Below, piece by piece: positions 27,176 to 35,984 of a stretch of 44,678 nt of DNA. The stretch comes from Mucilaginibacter sp. (GTDB taxonomy: Bacteria; Bacteroidota; Bacteroidia; Sphingobacteriales; Sphingobacteriaceae), in contig NZ_JAQBOC010000036.1 of the NCBI RefSeq assembly GCF_028288225.1, positions 1 through 44,678 of the forward strand. Reading direction: 5' to 3'. Positions within the stretch are counted from its first letter, which is position 1. Every line of letters starts with the position of its first letter. Below the pieces are notes generated by a model that was not told the DNA's origin, did no database searches, and saw only the letters and a list, made by a program, of their open reading frames with translations. A program made the translations under genes and the position numbers.

Positions 27176-27454
27176 ATGAAGAAAAAAGCCATGCATCTCA
27201 CTGAAAATCAGTATCTTAATAGTGTAAATTCTCACATAAACGCTATTGAACACATGCATGACTTAATGGTAAATTTCCACAAAATGCTTCAAATTACCAA
27301 CTCCGCGCTCAAACAAGATATGAACCAGGATGGGAATCTCCATTTTTATCCACGTAAGCCCACCAAGCTTTCTGACACTGAAATCATTGCATTGTCACTA
27401 TGTCAGGAATGCCTGGGAATTGATAGCGAGAATTGGTTTTTAGCTAAGTATTAG
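27176..27454 (+). pseudogene. IS982-family transposase, N-terminal remnant
   Basis: The 92-codon frame ends at TAG 27452-27454. The stretch RKPTKLSDTEIIALSLCQEC, followed by LGIDSENWFLAKY, is the IS982-type N-terminal helix region. The DDE catalytic core (normally another 200 residues) is missing, and the next bases run directly into tRNA-Pro-derived sequence. No inverted terminal repeat was recognised. The deletion end lies within about 40 bases of the tRNA T-arm remnant at 27491. Confidence 0.75.
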
Positions 27455-27490
27455 CAACGGATATATGCCGGTGCCATTATTGCCAAACCA

Positions 27491-27509
27491 GCCATTGCAG
27501 ATTCGAACC
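27491..27509 (-). pseudogene. tRNA-Pro T-arm remnant, right cassette
   Basis: On the minus strand it reads GGTTCGAATCTGCAATGGC, which keeps the GGTTCGAATC of the T-arm with decay after it. It occupies the same relative position as 8567-8585 next to the other tRNA-Pro, and both are followed by TGATTTACAG. Confidence 0.45.
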
Positions 27510-27561
27510 AAATTAATGCTGATTTACAGACATTTATATTTTTCACAAAATATCGAAAAAC

Positions 27562-27596
27562 AAAAAACCGCCCCTAAATTGATTTAGAGACGGCTT
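27562..27596 (-). terminator. Intrinsic terminator of tRNA-Pro, right copy
   Basis: A 12-bp stem (CCGCCCCTAAAT against ATTTAGAGACGG, two mismatches) with an A-run on the plus strand as the minus-strand U-tract. It is homologous in place and partly in sequence to the terminator at 8633-8670. Confidence 0.65.
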
Positions 27597-27607
27597 TGCC
27601 TGTTGCG

Positions 27608-27681
27608 TCGGGATGGCAGGATTCGAACCTGCGGCCTCCACATCCCAAATGTGGCGCGATACCGGGCTACGCTACATCCCG
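27608..27681 (-). tRNA. tRNA-Pro (anticodon UGG), copy 2
   Basis: 74 bases, identical to copy 1 (8681-8754), with all stems intact, anticodon TGG and discriminator A. CCA is not encoded. Both copies lie on the minus strand, 18.9 kb apart. Confidence 0.95.
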
Positions 27682-27700
27682 AAAGTTTTTCTTTGGGCTG

Positions 27701-27708
27701 CAAATATA
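27701..27708 (-). promoter_or_regulatory. -7 element of the tRNA-Pro copy 2 promoter
   Basis: TATATTTG on the minus strand, 19 bases upstream of the tRNA, same spacing as in copy 1; the flanking A-run is also conserved. Confidence 0.7.
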
Positions 27709-27790
27709 GTTTTTTTATTGGGGATTAAAATGACTTGGCTCAACAATCGGTTAATTGGGCCAGGGCGCATTTCTCTCCGAAGAGTTAAAC

Positions 27791-27813
27791 AAAAAAGGGG
27801 TGTAAACACCCCC
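27791..27813 (-). terminator. Intrinsic terminator of pgi
   Basis: GGGGTGT (27797-27803) and ACACCCC (27806-27812) form the stem; the plus-strand A-run at 27791-27796 supplies the U-tract for the minus strand. It lies 39 bases beyond the pgi stop. Confidence 0.75.
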
Positions 27814-27851
27814 TTGAAATTCAACTCTTTGCCCTTGGCTTTAACAAAACC

Positions 27852-29510
<1,659 letters not shown>

Positions 29511-29516
29511 TTAAAA

Positions 29517-29524
29517 CAAATGTA
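29517..29524 (-). promoter_or_regulatory. -7 element candidate for pgi
   Basis: TACATTTG on the minus strand fits TAnnTTTG and lies 19 bases before the pgi ATG. A clear TTTG partner about 20 bases upstream was not found. Confidence 0.5.
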
Positions 29525-29551
29525 ATAAGTTAACACTTTGACCAGTATTAA

Positions 29552-29613
29552 AACCTAAAAGTATGACATCGAAGTGTTATTTCAACCTAAAAGTATGACA
29601 TATAGTGTTATTT
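29552..29613 (+). repeat. Tandem 31-bp direct repeat in the pgi divergent promoter region
   Basis: AACCTAAAAGTATGACAT occurs at 29552-29569 and 29584-29601, and each copy continues as (CG/-)A..AGTGTTATTT, so about 31 bases are repeated with a 32-base period and one small gap. The copies end about 100 bases before the plus-strand -7 box and begin 28 bases upstream of the pgi -7 box. The three-turn spacing suits a protein binding twice on the same face. Confidence 0.65.
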
Positions 29614-29709
29614 AAACACACCTTACATAGTGTTTGTTTTACAATAAGAGAATTGTCATATTTTCAACAATTTTTGAATATTGTTTGGAGATTCAAAACA
29701 AATATTTGA

Positions 29710-29717
29710 TATATTTG
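29710..29717 (+). promoter_or_regulatory. -7 element for the 29782 gene
   Basis: TATATTTG matches the Bacteroidota -7 box exactly; a TTTG at 29684-29687 is 22 bases upstream, slightly long for a -33 box. The start codon is 65 bases downstream. Confidence 0.6.
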
Positions 29718-29781
29718 CTTAGGTACTAAATAAATAGAGTTTTTTTATCAAATTATTAATCTGCTTAACTCATATAATCCA

Positions 29782-30219
29782 ATGTTTGAAAAACTGTTTA
29801 TACTTGTCAAAAATAACGCCGGGACGGCTGTTATAGACAACCCTGCAATTCCTGTTAAATATCATGAAGCGGTAATTAACGAAGCTTCAAGTTCTATTAT
29901 CGAGGTTTTAAAAAACCAGCTGGAAACAGGTAAGATAAAAGAGTTGGTCAAATTTTTTCAATTTTCGGGTATTTACAATAATGCATTAGTATCAAGCATA
30001 ATAAACAAATTTGCCAACAAGCTCAATAACTTTTATGGTATTGAGCCGGATTCGGCTATGCGTACTGCCAATTCCTTAATAACTCCTGTTATGGCCGAGT
30101 TGGTTAAAGAATCAAAAGATGCAAAAAATATAGATTTTGGCTTAAGTAACCTGCTCTCAAAGTTAAATGGTAACCGTACCGATATGAGTGCACTGGTTAA
30201 CCAGCTGATGGTTGCCTGA
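29782..30219 (+). CDS. Small cytosolic helical protein, unknown function
   Basis: The product has 145 residues, is predicted to be largely alpha-helical, and has no signal peptide or membrane span. Segments such as EASSSIIEVLKNQLETGKIK, LVSSIINKFANKLNNFYGI and MRTANSLITPVMAELVKES alternate hydrophobic and polar residues like DUF937-type helical repeats, but I cannot assign it to that family with certainty. It has its own promoter and terminator, so it is a monocistronic gene. Its divergence from pgi over a shared direct-repeat region suggests joint control. Confidence 0.75.
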   Translation: MFEKLFILVKNNAGTAVIDNPAIPVKYHEAVINEASSSIIEVLKNQLETGKIKELVKFFQFSGIYNNALVSSIINKFANKLNNFYGIEPDSAMRTANSLITPVMAELVKESKDAKNIDFGLSNLLSKLNGNRTDMSALVNQLMVA

Positions 30220-30248
30220 TCAGATATAAAAGTTGTAAGACATTTTAA

Positions 30249-30283
30249 GGGCTGTAAGGTTGATACTTTACAGCCTTTTTTTA
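30249..30283 (+). terminator. Intrinsic terminator of the 29782 gene
   Basis: GGCTGTAA (30250-30257) pairs with TTACAGCC (30268-30275), followed by seven T residues; 30 bases beyond the stop codon. Confidence 0.85.
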
Positions 30284-30393
30284 TTGGAAAGAATATTGAT
30301 AGAACACCGCATTCCAAAGCGGCGCTTAATGGCCTAAATTAATGACATTGCCCGAAGCCCTGCCGCAGATCACCCAGGGCAAATGCATTAAAA

Positions 30394-30460
30394 GGAGGCT
30401 CCGATGGAGCCCAAACAGGAATATTGCGGTTTTCTACAAACGGGATACTCCTTGATTACC
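30394..30460 (+). repeat. Single REP-like unit (unit E)
   Basis: GGCTCC-GAT-GGAGCC (30397-30411) is a perfect 6-bp hairpin. About 21 bases later TTTTCTACAAACGGG appears, as in the two larger elements at 31172-31340 and 37481-37749. The second palindrome is degraded here. The same gene-free stretch (30284-30537) also holds a GCCCTG/CAGGGC hairpin at 30357-30380. Confidence 0.55.
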
Positions 30461-30537
30461 GAACGCTTAAATTCTCTTTAATAATGCATCCGCTCTTCCT
30501 GAATTGTCTCTTTCATTCGTTTACTTTTTGTGTAAAC

Positions 30538-30918
30538 TCATTGTAGGACAAGCCATTCATAAAGTATATCAATAACTATCATAACTCCTGCAAAACAACC
30601 TGTAACAATTAATACAACTTTGAGACTTCTTCTGGCTTTAATTTTTTCCAGGGCATAGTATTTAAACGATTTAACGTATAAAGAATCACTCAGGAGAGAT
30701 TGTTGAGTTGCAAAAGTGCTTGTCGGCTTAAAATAATCCGAATTAGGATTATTAAGGTTCTTTTTAACCAATTTCTTGTCTGCTTTATTGTATTTGAAAT
30801 GACGGGCATCTTTTTTTGCCGCCTGCACTATCGAAACAGAATCCTGGATAAGGGTACTTGCATTTGATTGAGCAATAAAAGCAAACATTAGGAATGCGAT
30901 AATTGAAATAGGTTTCAT
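30538..30918 (-). CDS. Small exported protein with C-terminal membrane helix, unknown function
   Basis: The product has 126 residues from the ATG at 30918; the frame is open to 30993, but the earlier residues lack the signal character. The N-terminal signal peptide is MKPISIIAFLMFAFIAQSNA. The middle is basic (AAKKDARHFKYNKADKKLVK) and the C-terminus has one hydrophobic helix (LKVVLIVTGCFAGVMIVIDI). The arrangement suggests a periplasmic basic segment held to the inner membrane by its end. No family is recognised. Confidence 0.7.
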   Translation of the reverse strand: MKPISIIAFLMFAFIAQSNASTLIQDSVSIVQAAKKDARHFKYNKADKKLVKKNLNNPNSDYFKPTSTFATQQSLLSDSLYVKSFKYYALEKIKARRSLKVVLIVTGCFAGVMIVIDILYEWLVLQ

Positions 30919-30999
30919 GGCGATGCCGGTTAGTGGGAATTTATTTAAAGCTATTGACTTACAATTAGATACACAATAGCCAGGTGAAGTCATTTATTC

Positions 31000-31083
31000 C
31001 GGCACAAAGTTAGCTATACCATCCTTAGCGCACCACATTTGGGAAAGTGAAAGCCGCAGATCCCAATCTTCTCATCCCGACGA
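31000..31083 (+). pseudogene. Degenerate tRNA-Pro(UGG)-like sequence
   Basis: From 31029 the bases follow tRNA-Pro closely: CCACATTTGGGA (anticodon loop with TGG), then GCCGCAG, AATC and CATCCCGACGA. The last 11 bases match the tRNA-Pro 3' end plus its 3' flank in copy 1. The T-arm is broken (ATCCC in place of GTTCG) and the D-arm half (31000-31028) is only loosely similar. It is on the opposite strand to the two functional copies. Confidence 0.6.
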
Positions 31084-31171
31084 CTCCTGTGTGTACACAT
31101 CCCTTTTTATTTTTGACTATCAATTTATGTTTTGGGGGCCGCACTTAGTTGAAATCTCTTATAAAATCAAC

Positions 31172-31340
31172 AATGACCCAGAGGATCTACCCATTTGTAG
31201 AAACATAAGATTTATTCTTTTTGACTCGTAGAGTCTACCCTTCGCCCATCTAAAGGTCTTGCGGATTAAAGGTAGCCTCTATGAGGCATTAAATTTTGTT
31301 GTTATATTTTTCTACAAATGGGTAGATCCTCCGGGTCATT
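31172..31340. repeat. REP-like paired-unit element 1 with 32-bp inverted ends
   Basis: The ends 31172-31203 and 31309-31340 are inverted copies, 31 of 32 identical. Each half is one unit: a palindrome, an A/T spacer, TTTCTACAAA and a second palindrome. Palindromes seen: GACCC-AGA-GGATC (31175ff), GACTC-GTA-GAGTC (31223-31235), GCCTC-TAT-GAGGC (31275-31287) and GATCC-TCC-GGGTC (31325-31337). The arms differ but stay paired, allowing G.T. Confidence 0.75.
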
Positions 31341-31397
31341 ACTCAACAGGACTATTATCCGTACAGGCAATGGTGATCTTTATTTTTCACAGCTGAC

Positions 31398-32945
31398 CTA
31401 TTGTTCAATTATCCCCGTTAACGTAGTTATCGAGCGGGCTGGTATCAATATTGAATTTTTAACAGCAGTAATTTTTCCGGGTTCCAGTTCTGCAGTTTGC
31501 GAGGTGGTATAGGCACGTATAAACCCAACCTTTCCGTTGCTGATGTTTAAATTTATAAGTGCATCATTAACATTGTTATTTATAATGACAGTAGAAAGGT
31601 TTTTACCGTTTTTAAATGCCGAAACAAGGAGCGGGCTTTTTAAATCCTGTCCACCGGCGGCATCCGCATCAATCCTTATGGCGTCGGGCCTTACAAAGCG
31701 GCTGTAATTACCCAATGCCCAAAGCATTTTGCTGGCGTAGTAGTTACCATCGGTTTTATTTTTATCAACATAAATGAGTCCGTCTTTATAATCATAGGCA
31801 GATATTGCTGTCCACCATTGCCAGGCCGAGGCATTTGCAGTAGTAAGATCTGTATGGATAACCTTTGCCAGATACAAGGCGGCGTTGATACCAAGGTCGC
31901 GTTTATCGCCATTTATCTCGCCTGCATTATCCCCTAAAATACAATATTCCGATTGCCAGAACGACAAACCCGGGATAGTAGCGATGCTATCGGCAAGCGC
32001 ATTACGCGTTTTTATAGCAGCAACAATCGGCGAGGTGGTAAAATAGCTGTGCGCCGCAATTGTTTTGCTTACATTTTGCAGGTCGCCAATATAGTTGGGT
32101 GAGCCGGTTTTGAAAAAATCATTAACCTGGTTGCCCTTATTCGGTTTGTCACTTTCGGAGAACAGGTAATTAATGCTTCCGGCCTCAGCTACCAATATTT
32201 GAGTTTTGATATGATCTTTAACAAACGCCGTATTAATGCTTTTTACCAAGCCTGCAATTTCGTTATTGGTATAGGGGCAGCCTTCCTGTCCGCCATCGCT
32301 CCAATCCCATTGCGGCTCATTAACCGGGCTTACATAATTGAACGCAACCTTACTTATCCGCTCAACGCCTTTTATTACATTGGCCAGGTAGCCGGCAAAT
32401 GCATTGTATTTATCAGGAGTGATATTTATTTTGCCACCGCTGGCATAAGCCTTGCCATTTACGGTAAACTGCACCGGCGGACTATTATTAAAACCCAAAA
32501 ACTGTGTTACGCCGCGTTGTTTGGCAGCCTTTAAAAACCATATTTGCCCGGCTTGCTTTTGCCAGTTATAGCTGCCGTCATTATTTAAAAATGATTCGGC
32601 CCGGCGCCATTCGTCCTTTATGCCGCTTTGCCGGTCTTGTTGTGTGCTGCCTGCGCCAATATTGAACCGCCATAAGGATAAAGCGATCCCTTTGGGTGCC
32701 CCGGTGGCGAGCGTATCGCCGCTAAAAAGCAGGTCGGCAATTTTATTTCTTTTTTCATCAGGCCAGTTCCCTATGAACTGGCACGACCAGGCATCGGATG
32801 CCCCGAAGTTACTTATAGTTTGATGGGTTTTTAAAAGGTCGATTGTTACGGTAATTGCTTTATCCTGGCCGTTTGAAAACACGGCAGACAGCATCAGTAA
32901 TAAAATAGCTGGAAGGATTTTTTTAAAGGAATGGTTTAATATCAT
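31398..32945 (-). CDS. Secreted GH30-family glycoside hydrolase (endo-beta-1,6-galactanase-like)
   Basis: The product has 515 residues with a Sec signal (FKKILPAILLLMLSAVFSNG) and the GH30 (beta/alpha)8 plus beta-sandwich layout. The opening ISNFGASDAWSCQFIGNWPD is the strand-1 signature. Acid/base E210 lies in SPVNEPQWDW; nucleophile E333 in WQSEYCILGD. C-terminal residues after about 415 form the side sandwich. The DAWSCQ/NEPQW form is found in GH30 endo-beta-1,6-galactanases of Bacteroidota. It would act outside the cytoplasm on arabinogalactan side chains. It follows the GH127 gene by 42 bases on the same strand, so one operon is likely. Confidence 0.88.
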   Translation of the reverse strand: MILNHSFKKILPAILLLMLSAVFSNGQDKAITVTIDLLKTHQTISNFGASDAWSCQFIGNWPDEKRNKIADLLFSGDTLATGAPKGIALSLWRFNIGAGSTQQDRQSGIKDEWRRAESFLNNDGSYNWQKQAGQIWFLKAAKQRGVTQFLGFNNSPPVQFTVNGKAYASGGKINITPDKYNAFAGYLANVIKGVERISKVAFNYVSPVNEPQWDWSDGGQEGCPYTNNEIAGLVKSINTAFVKDHIKTQILVAEAGSINYLFSESDKPNKGNQVNDFFKTGSPNYIGDLQNVSKTIAAHSYFTTSPIVAAIKTRNALADSIATIPGLSFWQSEYCILGDNAGEINGDKRDLGINAALYLAKVIHTDLTTANASAWQWWTAISAYDYKDGLIYVDKNKTDGNYYASKMLWALGNYSRFVRPDAIRIDADAAGGQDLKSPLLVSAFKNGKNLSTVIINNNVNDALINLNISNGKVGFIRAYTTSQTAELEPGKITAVKNSILIPARSITTLTGIIEQ

Positions 32946-32987
32946 TGTTGTACGGGAAAATTAAAGGATTATCTTTTTGTTTCTTAG

Positions 32988-34862
32988 TTAATTTGCCCCC
33001 GGGTTAAACAACTGCGCCGTCCACACTTTATAAAAAGAACTTTCATGTCCGTTTCCCGCAGAGGCATAATCGCAAAGGGTTATGCTTACCGGGCCTTTGG
33101 CATTTTCGGTATATGATTCGGGAATAAACTTTGCTTTAAAGAGCATATAAACATCATCCGCCGTATTATTTGAAATTTCAGAAAGCTCAATATGGCTGTT
33201 GCTATCAGTTACAGGTTTTAGTACAGCCTCTATCCCGGCACCTTCAAACCTTGCGTCGCGGGCCAAAACAATTGGGCCTCTCATAATTGCTATGCTGCGG
33301 TTACTTATCCCGGTTTCAATTACCCGGCCCCTCATGTCAAGCTCAAGTGAGATCTTATCCCCGGTTTTCCAGGTGCGCTTTATTGTGGCATATTGCCCCG
33401 GTTGCACATTATTAACAGCTATACCATTTACGCTCAGCTTTGTGTTTTTGCTCCATCCTGGGATCCGGATCTTAATTGCCAGATCCTCAGGTTTTTGAAA
33501 GTCGATGTCCATGTCTATAATTCCCGTTTTAGGGTAACCTGTGTGCTGGGTTAGCGTAACATTATTACCTTGCGGACTTTTAAGCTTAAAAGTTCCATCG
33601 GCAAAATAGTTAACCTGTAAGCCTTCTTTTCTTTCCATAACCATGTGCATCGGGATATTAAAGAGACCTCTTGGCCCGTTGGCTTCACAGCAGTTCAGGC
33701 CCATTTCGCATTGTTGGCTTCCCGGTAACCGCTGCCCGTTTAAGGGTGTATATTTTGCCCACGATGTACCGTGCCCGCTCATGGAAGCCAATAAAGCATT
33801 GTAATAGGTTCTTTCAGCTTCATCTGCATACTTAGCCTCCCCGGTAAGGCGCAGCAGTTGCTCCGTAAACTTAAGCCATGTTACAGTAACACAAGTTTCC
33901 TGGTAATGAACAATCGGGTTAGTTTGAATTGCTTTTCCTCCAAACCACATCTCGGCCGAGGCGCCCGAACCTACAATGTTGATCTCTGTGTCGCGGATGT
34001 TTTTCCATGTTTCTTCCGCTGCCTTTTTATAAGATTCATTTCCCGTAAGCCGGTAAAGCTCGATCAGGCCTTCATAGCATGACATCATTTCATAGGCCTT
34101 TTGACCTTGTTCCGGACTGTACCAATTTTTAGGTTTTGGAAAACGTGCGCCAACGTTTACACTTGCTTTACTTATTAAGTGCGGCCCTTCGGGAGTTTCC
34201 CATTGCCGTACAATTTCCAGCGCAAAATCCAGGTATTTTCTACTCCCGGTATATTTATAAAGCAGGCAGACAGGTTCCAATACCGATGATGCCGCCATCC
34301 CCCTGAAATTACCCTTAGTTACAATTATGCCGTCTTTTTTATGGAGATCACTTAGCAGGTTGTCGGCAATACGGGTTGCACCGGTAAGGCTCTTTTTGTC
34401 TTTAGTTATATCGTAGTAAGCCAATAATCCCAGCATGCAGTATTTCCTTCCCCAAATATCCCACTGTTCCAAACGGTGGTCGGCAGCATAATTACCAATA
34501 TAGCCGTCGGGCGTTTGGGTAGCCAGCAAGCCCGAAACGGCATGATCAAGCACTTTTTTCAACCGGGCATCCGGGTAGTATTTATAAGCAAGCACTGCAG
34601 ACATAAACCATTTACCCCAAAATTCACTTTGCCACTGCCTGGTTTCAGTCCTGTTTGCAGGTTTAAATGGTTCAATAAGCCGGTCTGCATCCTGTACAAG
34701 GATGCGGTTATTTAAACAATCACTTAATTTATCAGCTAAATATCCTTTTAAATGCACCGTCTGCGAAGGATCTAATACATCATTTACCGCTTGCCTGTTA
34801 TTATTCTGAGCGAATATATTGCCATGAAAAATGCAAATAAATACAAAGGCTATACGTGACAT
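32988..34862 (-). CDS. Secreted GH127-type beta-L-arabinofuranosidase
   Basis: The product has 624 residues from ATG 34862; the in-frame ATG at 34880 adds six residues before the signal peptide (MSRIAFVFICIFHGNIFAQ). An (alpha/alpha)6 barrel is followed by beta domains. The zinc/catalytic set of GH127 is present: E322 and C324 in HYQETCVTV, and C391-C392 in LNCCEANGPRG, equivalent to the Glu-plus-three-Cys site known for Bifidobacterium HypBA1. It should release beta-linked L-arabinofuranose in the periplasm. Paired with GH30 downstream, it points to plant arabinogalactan use. Confidence 0.9.
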   Translation of the reverse strand: MSRIAFVFICIFHGNIFAQNNNRQAVNDVLDPSQTVHLKGYLADKLSDCLNNRILVQDADRLIEPFKPANRTETRQWQSEFWGKWFMSAVLAYKYYPDARLKKVLDHAVSGLLATQTPDGYIGNYAADHRLEQWDIWGRKYCMLGLLAYYDITKDKKSLTGATRIADNLLSDLHKKDGIIVTKGNFRGMAASSVLEPVCLLYKYTGSRKYLDFALEIVRQWETPEGPHLISKASVNVGARFPKPKNWYSPEQGQKAYEMMSCYEGLIELYRLTGNESYKKAAEETWKNIRDTEINIVGSGASAEMWFGGKAIQTNPIVHYQETCVTVTWLKFTEQLLRLTGEAKYADEAERTYYNALLASMSGHGTSWAKYTPLNGQRLPGSQQCEMGLNCCEANGPRGLFNIPMHMVMERKEGLQVNYFADGTFKLKSPQGNNVTLTQHTGYPKTGIIDMDIDFQKPEDLAIKIRIPGWSKNTKLSVNGIAVNNVQPGQYATIKRTWKTGDKISLELDMRGRVIETGISNRSIAIMRGPIVLARDARFEGAGIEAVLKPVTDSNSHIELSEISNNTADDVYMLFKAKFIPESYTENAKGPVSITLCDYASAGNGHESSFYKVWTAQLFNPGAN

Positions 34863-35083
34863 TGCTTTTAAAGTACACATAATTGATAAGTGTTAATGAA
34901 GATCCGGGCAGGATCAATATTATTTACTAATTAAAGATAATTATATTGTTAATGCCGCTATTTTCTCAAATCACTGGAAAATGGTTGGATTTGTGCAATC
35001 GGGTGTTAAAAGAAAGCAGTTTGTATAACGATTGTGACTTTATTAATAATATGATTGCCCGGAACTAATTGCGGAATAGTTTT

Positions 35084-35091
35084 TATATTTG
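35084..35091 (+). promoter_or_regulatory. -7 element of the toxin-antitoxin promoter
   Basis: TATATTTG at 35084-35091, 17 bases before the antitoxin ATG, fits TAnnTTTG. No TTTG at standard distance; TTG at 35055-35057 is 26 bases upstream. Confidence 0.55.
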
Positions 35092-35107
35092 TATATATTA
35101 AAACGTT

Positions 35108-35356
35108 ATGCCAGAAATAACTATAAAATATAAAAGCGCAAAAGCATTGAAGGCTTTACAGAATTTAACTAAGCTATTCGACATTACTATTGAAGGCCCC
35201 GTTGGCAAGGTGGCATCAAAAGATGAAGAAAAAGCCGCAACCTTACCTATAACTTTTGCTAAACATCCGGATGTTAAAGCTCTTGCCGGGATTTGGCAGG
35301 GGAAGAATATTACTTTAGAAGAATTACGAAAGAAAGCCTGGGGGGATAGGGTTTGA
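35108..35356 (+). CDS. Antitoxin of a PIN-type toxin-antitoxin pair
   Basis: The product has 82 residues. An N-terminal MPEITIKYKSAKALKALQNL, a linker, then the toxin-neutralising tail TFAKHPDVKALAGIWQGKNI with TLEELRKKAWGDRV. The ALAGIW...LEELRKKAWG ending is the pattern of antitoxins paired with PIN toxins in Bacteroidota. The stop TGA (35354-35356) overlaps the toxin's TTG start, so the antitoxin is made first and the two are coupled. Antitoxins of this type usually bind their own promoter. Confidence 0.85.
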   Translation: MPEITIKYKSAKALKALQNLTKLFDITIEGPVGKVASKDEEKAATLPITFAKHPDVKALAGIWQGKNITLEELRKKAWGDRV

Positions 35357-35730
35357 GTTTTGTACTTTGCGATACCAATATCTTCATTTCACTATTTCGG
35401 AATATTCAGCAAACGGTTGAAGAATTAGAAATAATTGGCAGCGAAAATGTGCTAATTCCTTCAATTTCTGTAATGGAATTGTACCGGGGAATGCAGTATA
35501 AAAAAGAGATGGCTGAAATGCAAAAAAAGATAACTCAATATAACATTTTGCATTATAATGAAGAGGTTTCAAGAAATGCAATCTGGCTAATTAACAAGTT
35601 TAAATTATCGCATAATTTGCAAATTCCGGATGCAATTATTGGAGCAATGAGTATTGTTTATAATATAGAATTATTTACCTATAATTTGAAAGATTTTAAA
35701 TTTATCCCCGGGATTAAGCTCTACACTTAA
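35353..35730 (+). CDS. PIN-domain toxin (VapC-like ribonuclease)
   Basis: The product has 125 residues, starting at TTG 35353 within the antitoxin stop (TTGA). The PIN acidic set is visible: D7 (CDTNIFISL), E42 (SVMELYRG), D93 (IPDAIIGA) and N111 with D114 (TYNLKDF). VapC toxins cleave specific tRNA or rRNA sites with Mg2+; the target here is unknown. The rare TTG start should keep toxin synthesis low compared with the antitoxin. Confidence 0.9.
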   Translation: MSFVLCDTNIFISLFRNIQQTVEELEIIGSENVLIPSISVMELYRGMQYKKEMAEMQKKITQYNILHYNEEVSRNAIWLINKFKLSHNLQIPDAIIGAMSIVYNIELFTYNLKDFKFIPGIKLYT

Positions 35731-35754
35731 AAGTTTTATAATATCTCAAAGAGA

Positions 35755-35819
35755 TCAAAGCGCAAGAACTTCTCATCCCGACAAAAAATAAACCGTTTTC
35801 AAATAGTGAGCGGTTTTTT
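35755..35819 (+). pseudogene. tRNA-Pro 3'-end remnant plus terminator
   Basis: CTTCTCATCCCGAC (35769-35782) matches 14 bases of the pseudo-tRNA-Pro at 31068-31081 exactly and keeps the CATCCCGAC end of tRNA-Pro. Right after it, AAACCG and CGGTTT (35790-35795 and 35811-35816) form a short hairpin with T-run, as expected downstream of a tRNA. The hairpin may now end the PIN toxin transcript. Confidence 0.45.
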
Positions 35820-35984
35820 GCGTCACCTATATTCCCAAAAACCATAGCGCCTTTTTATTGTAATTTAATAACCGGCTTTTCATAGGCCTGTTGTTGAAAA
35901 TAAACATTTCTATATAATAAAATCGTAACTTAAACATTCGTGTTCTAATACTAATAGCCAATGTCGCTATTTCATACATCCGGC

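Noticed and set aside
27176..27681. Active IS982 insertion sequence
   Set aside because: Only the N-terminal third of the transposase remains and no terminal inverted repeats were found.
30357..30380. GCCCTG/CAGGGC hairpin as a terminator
   Set aside because: No T-run follows, and the 29782 gene already has a good terminator at 30249-30283.
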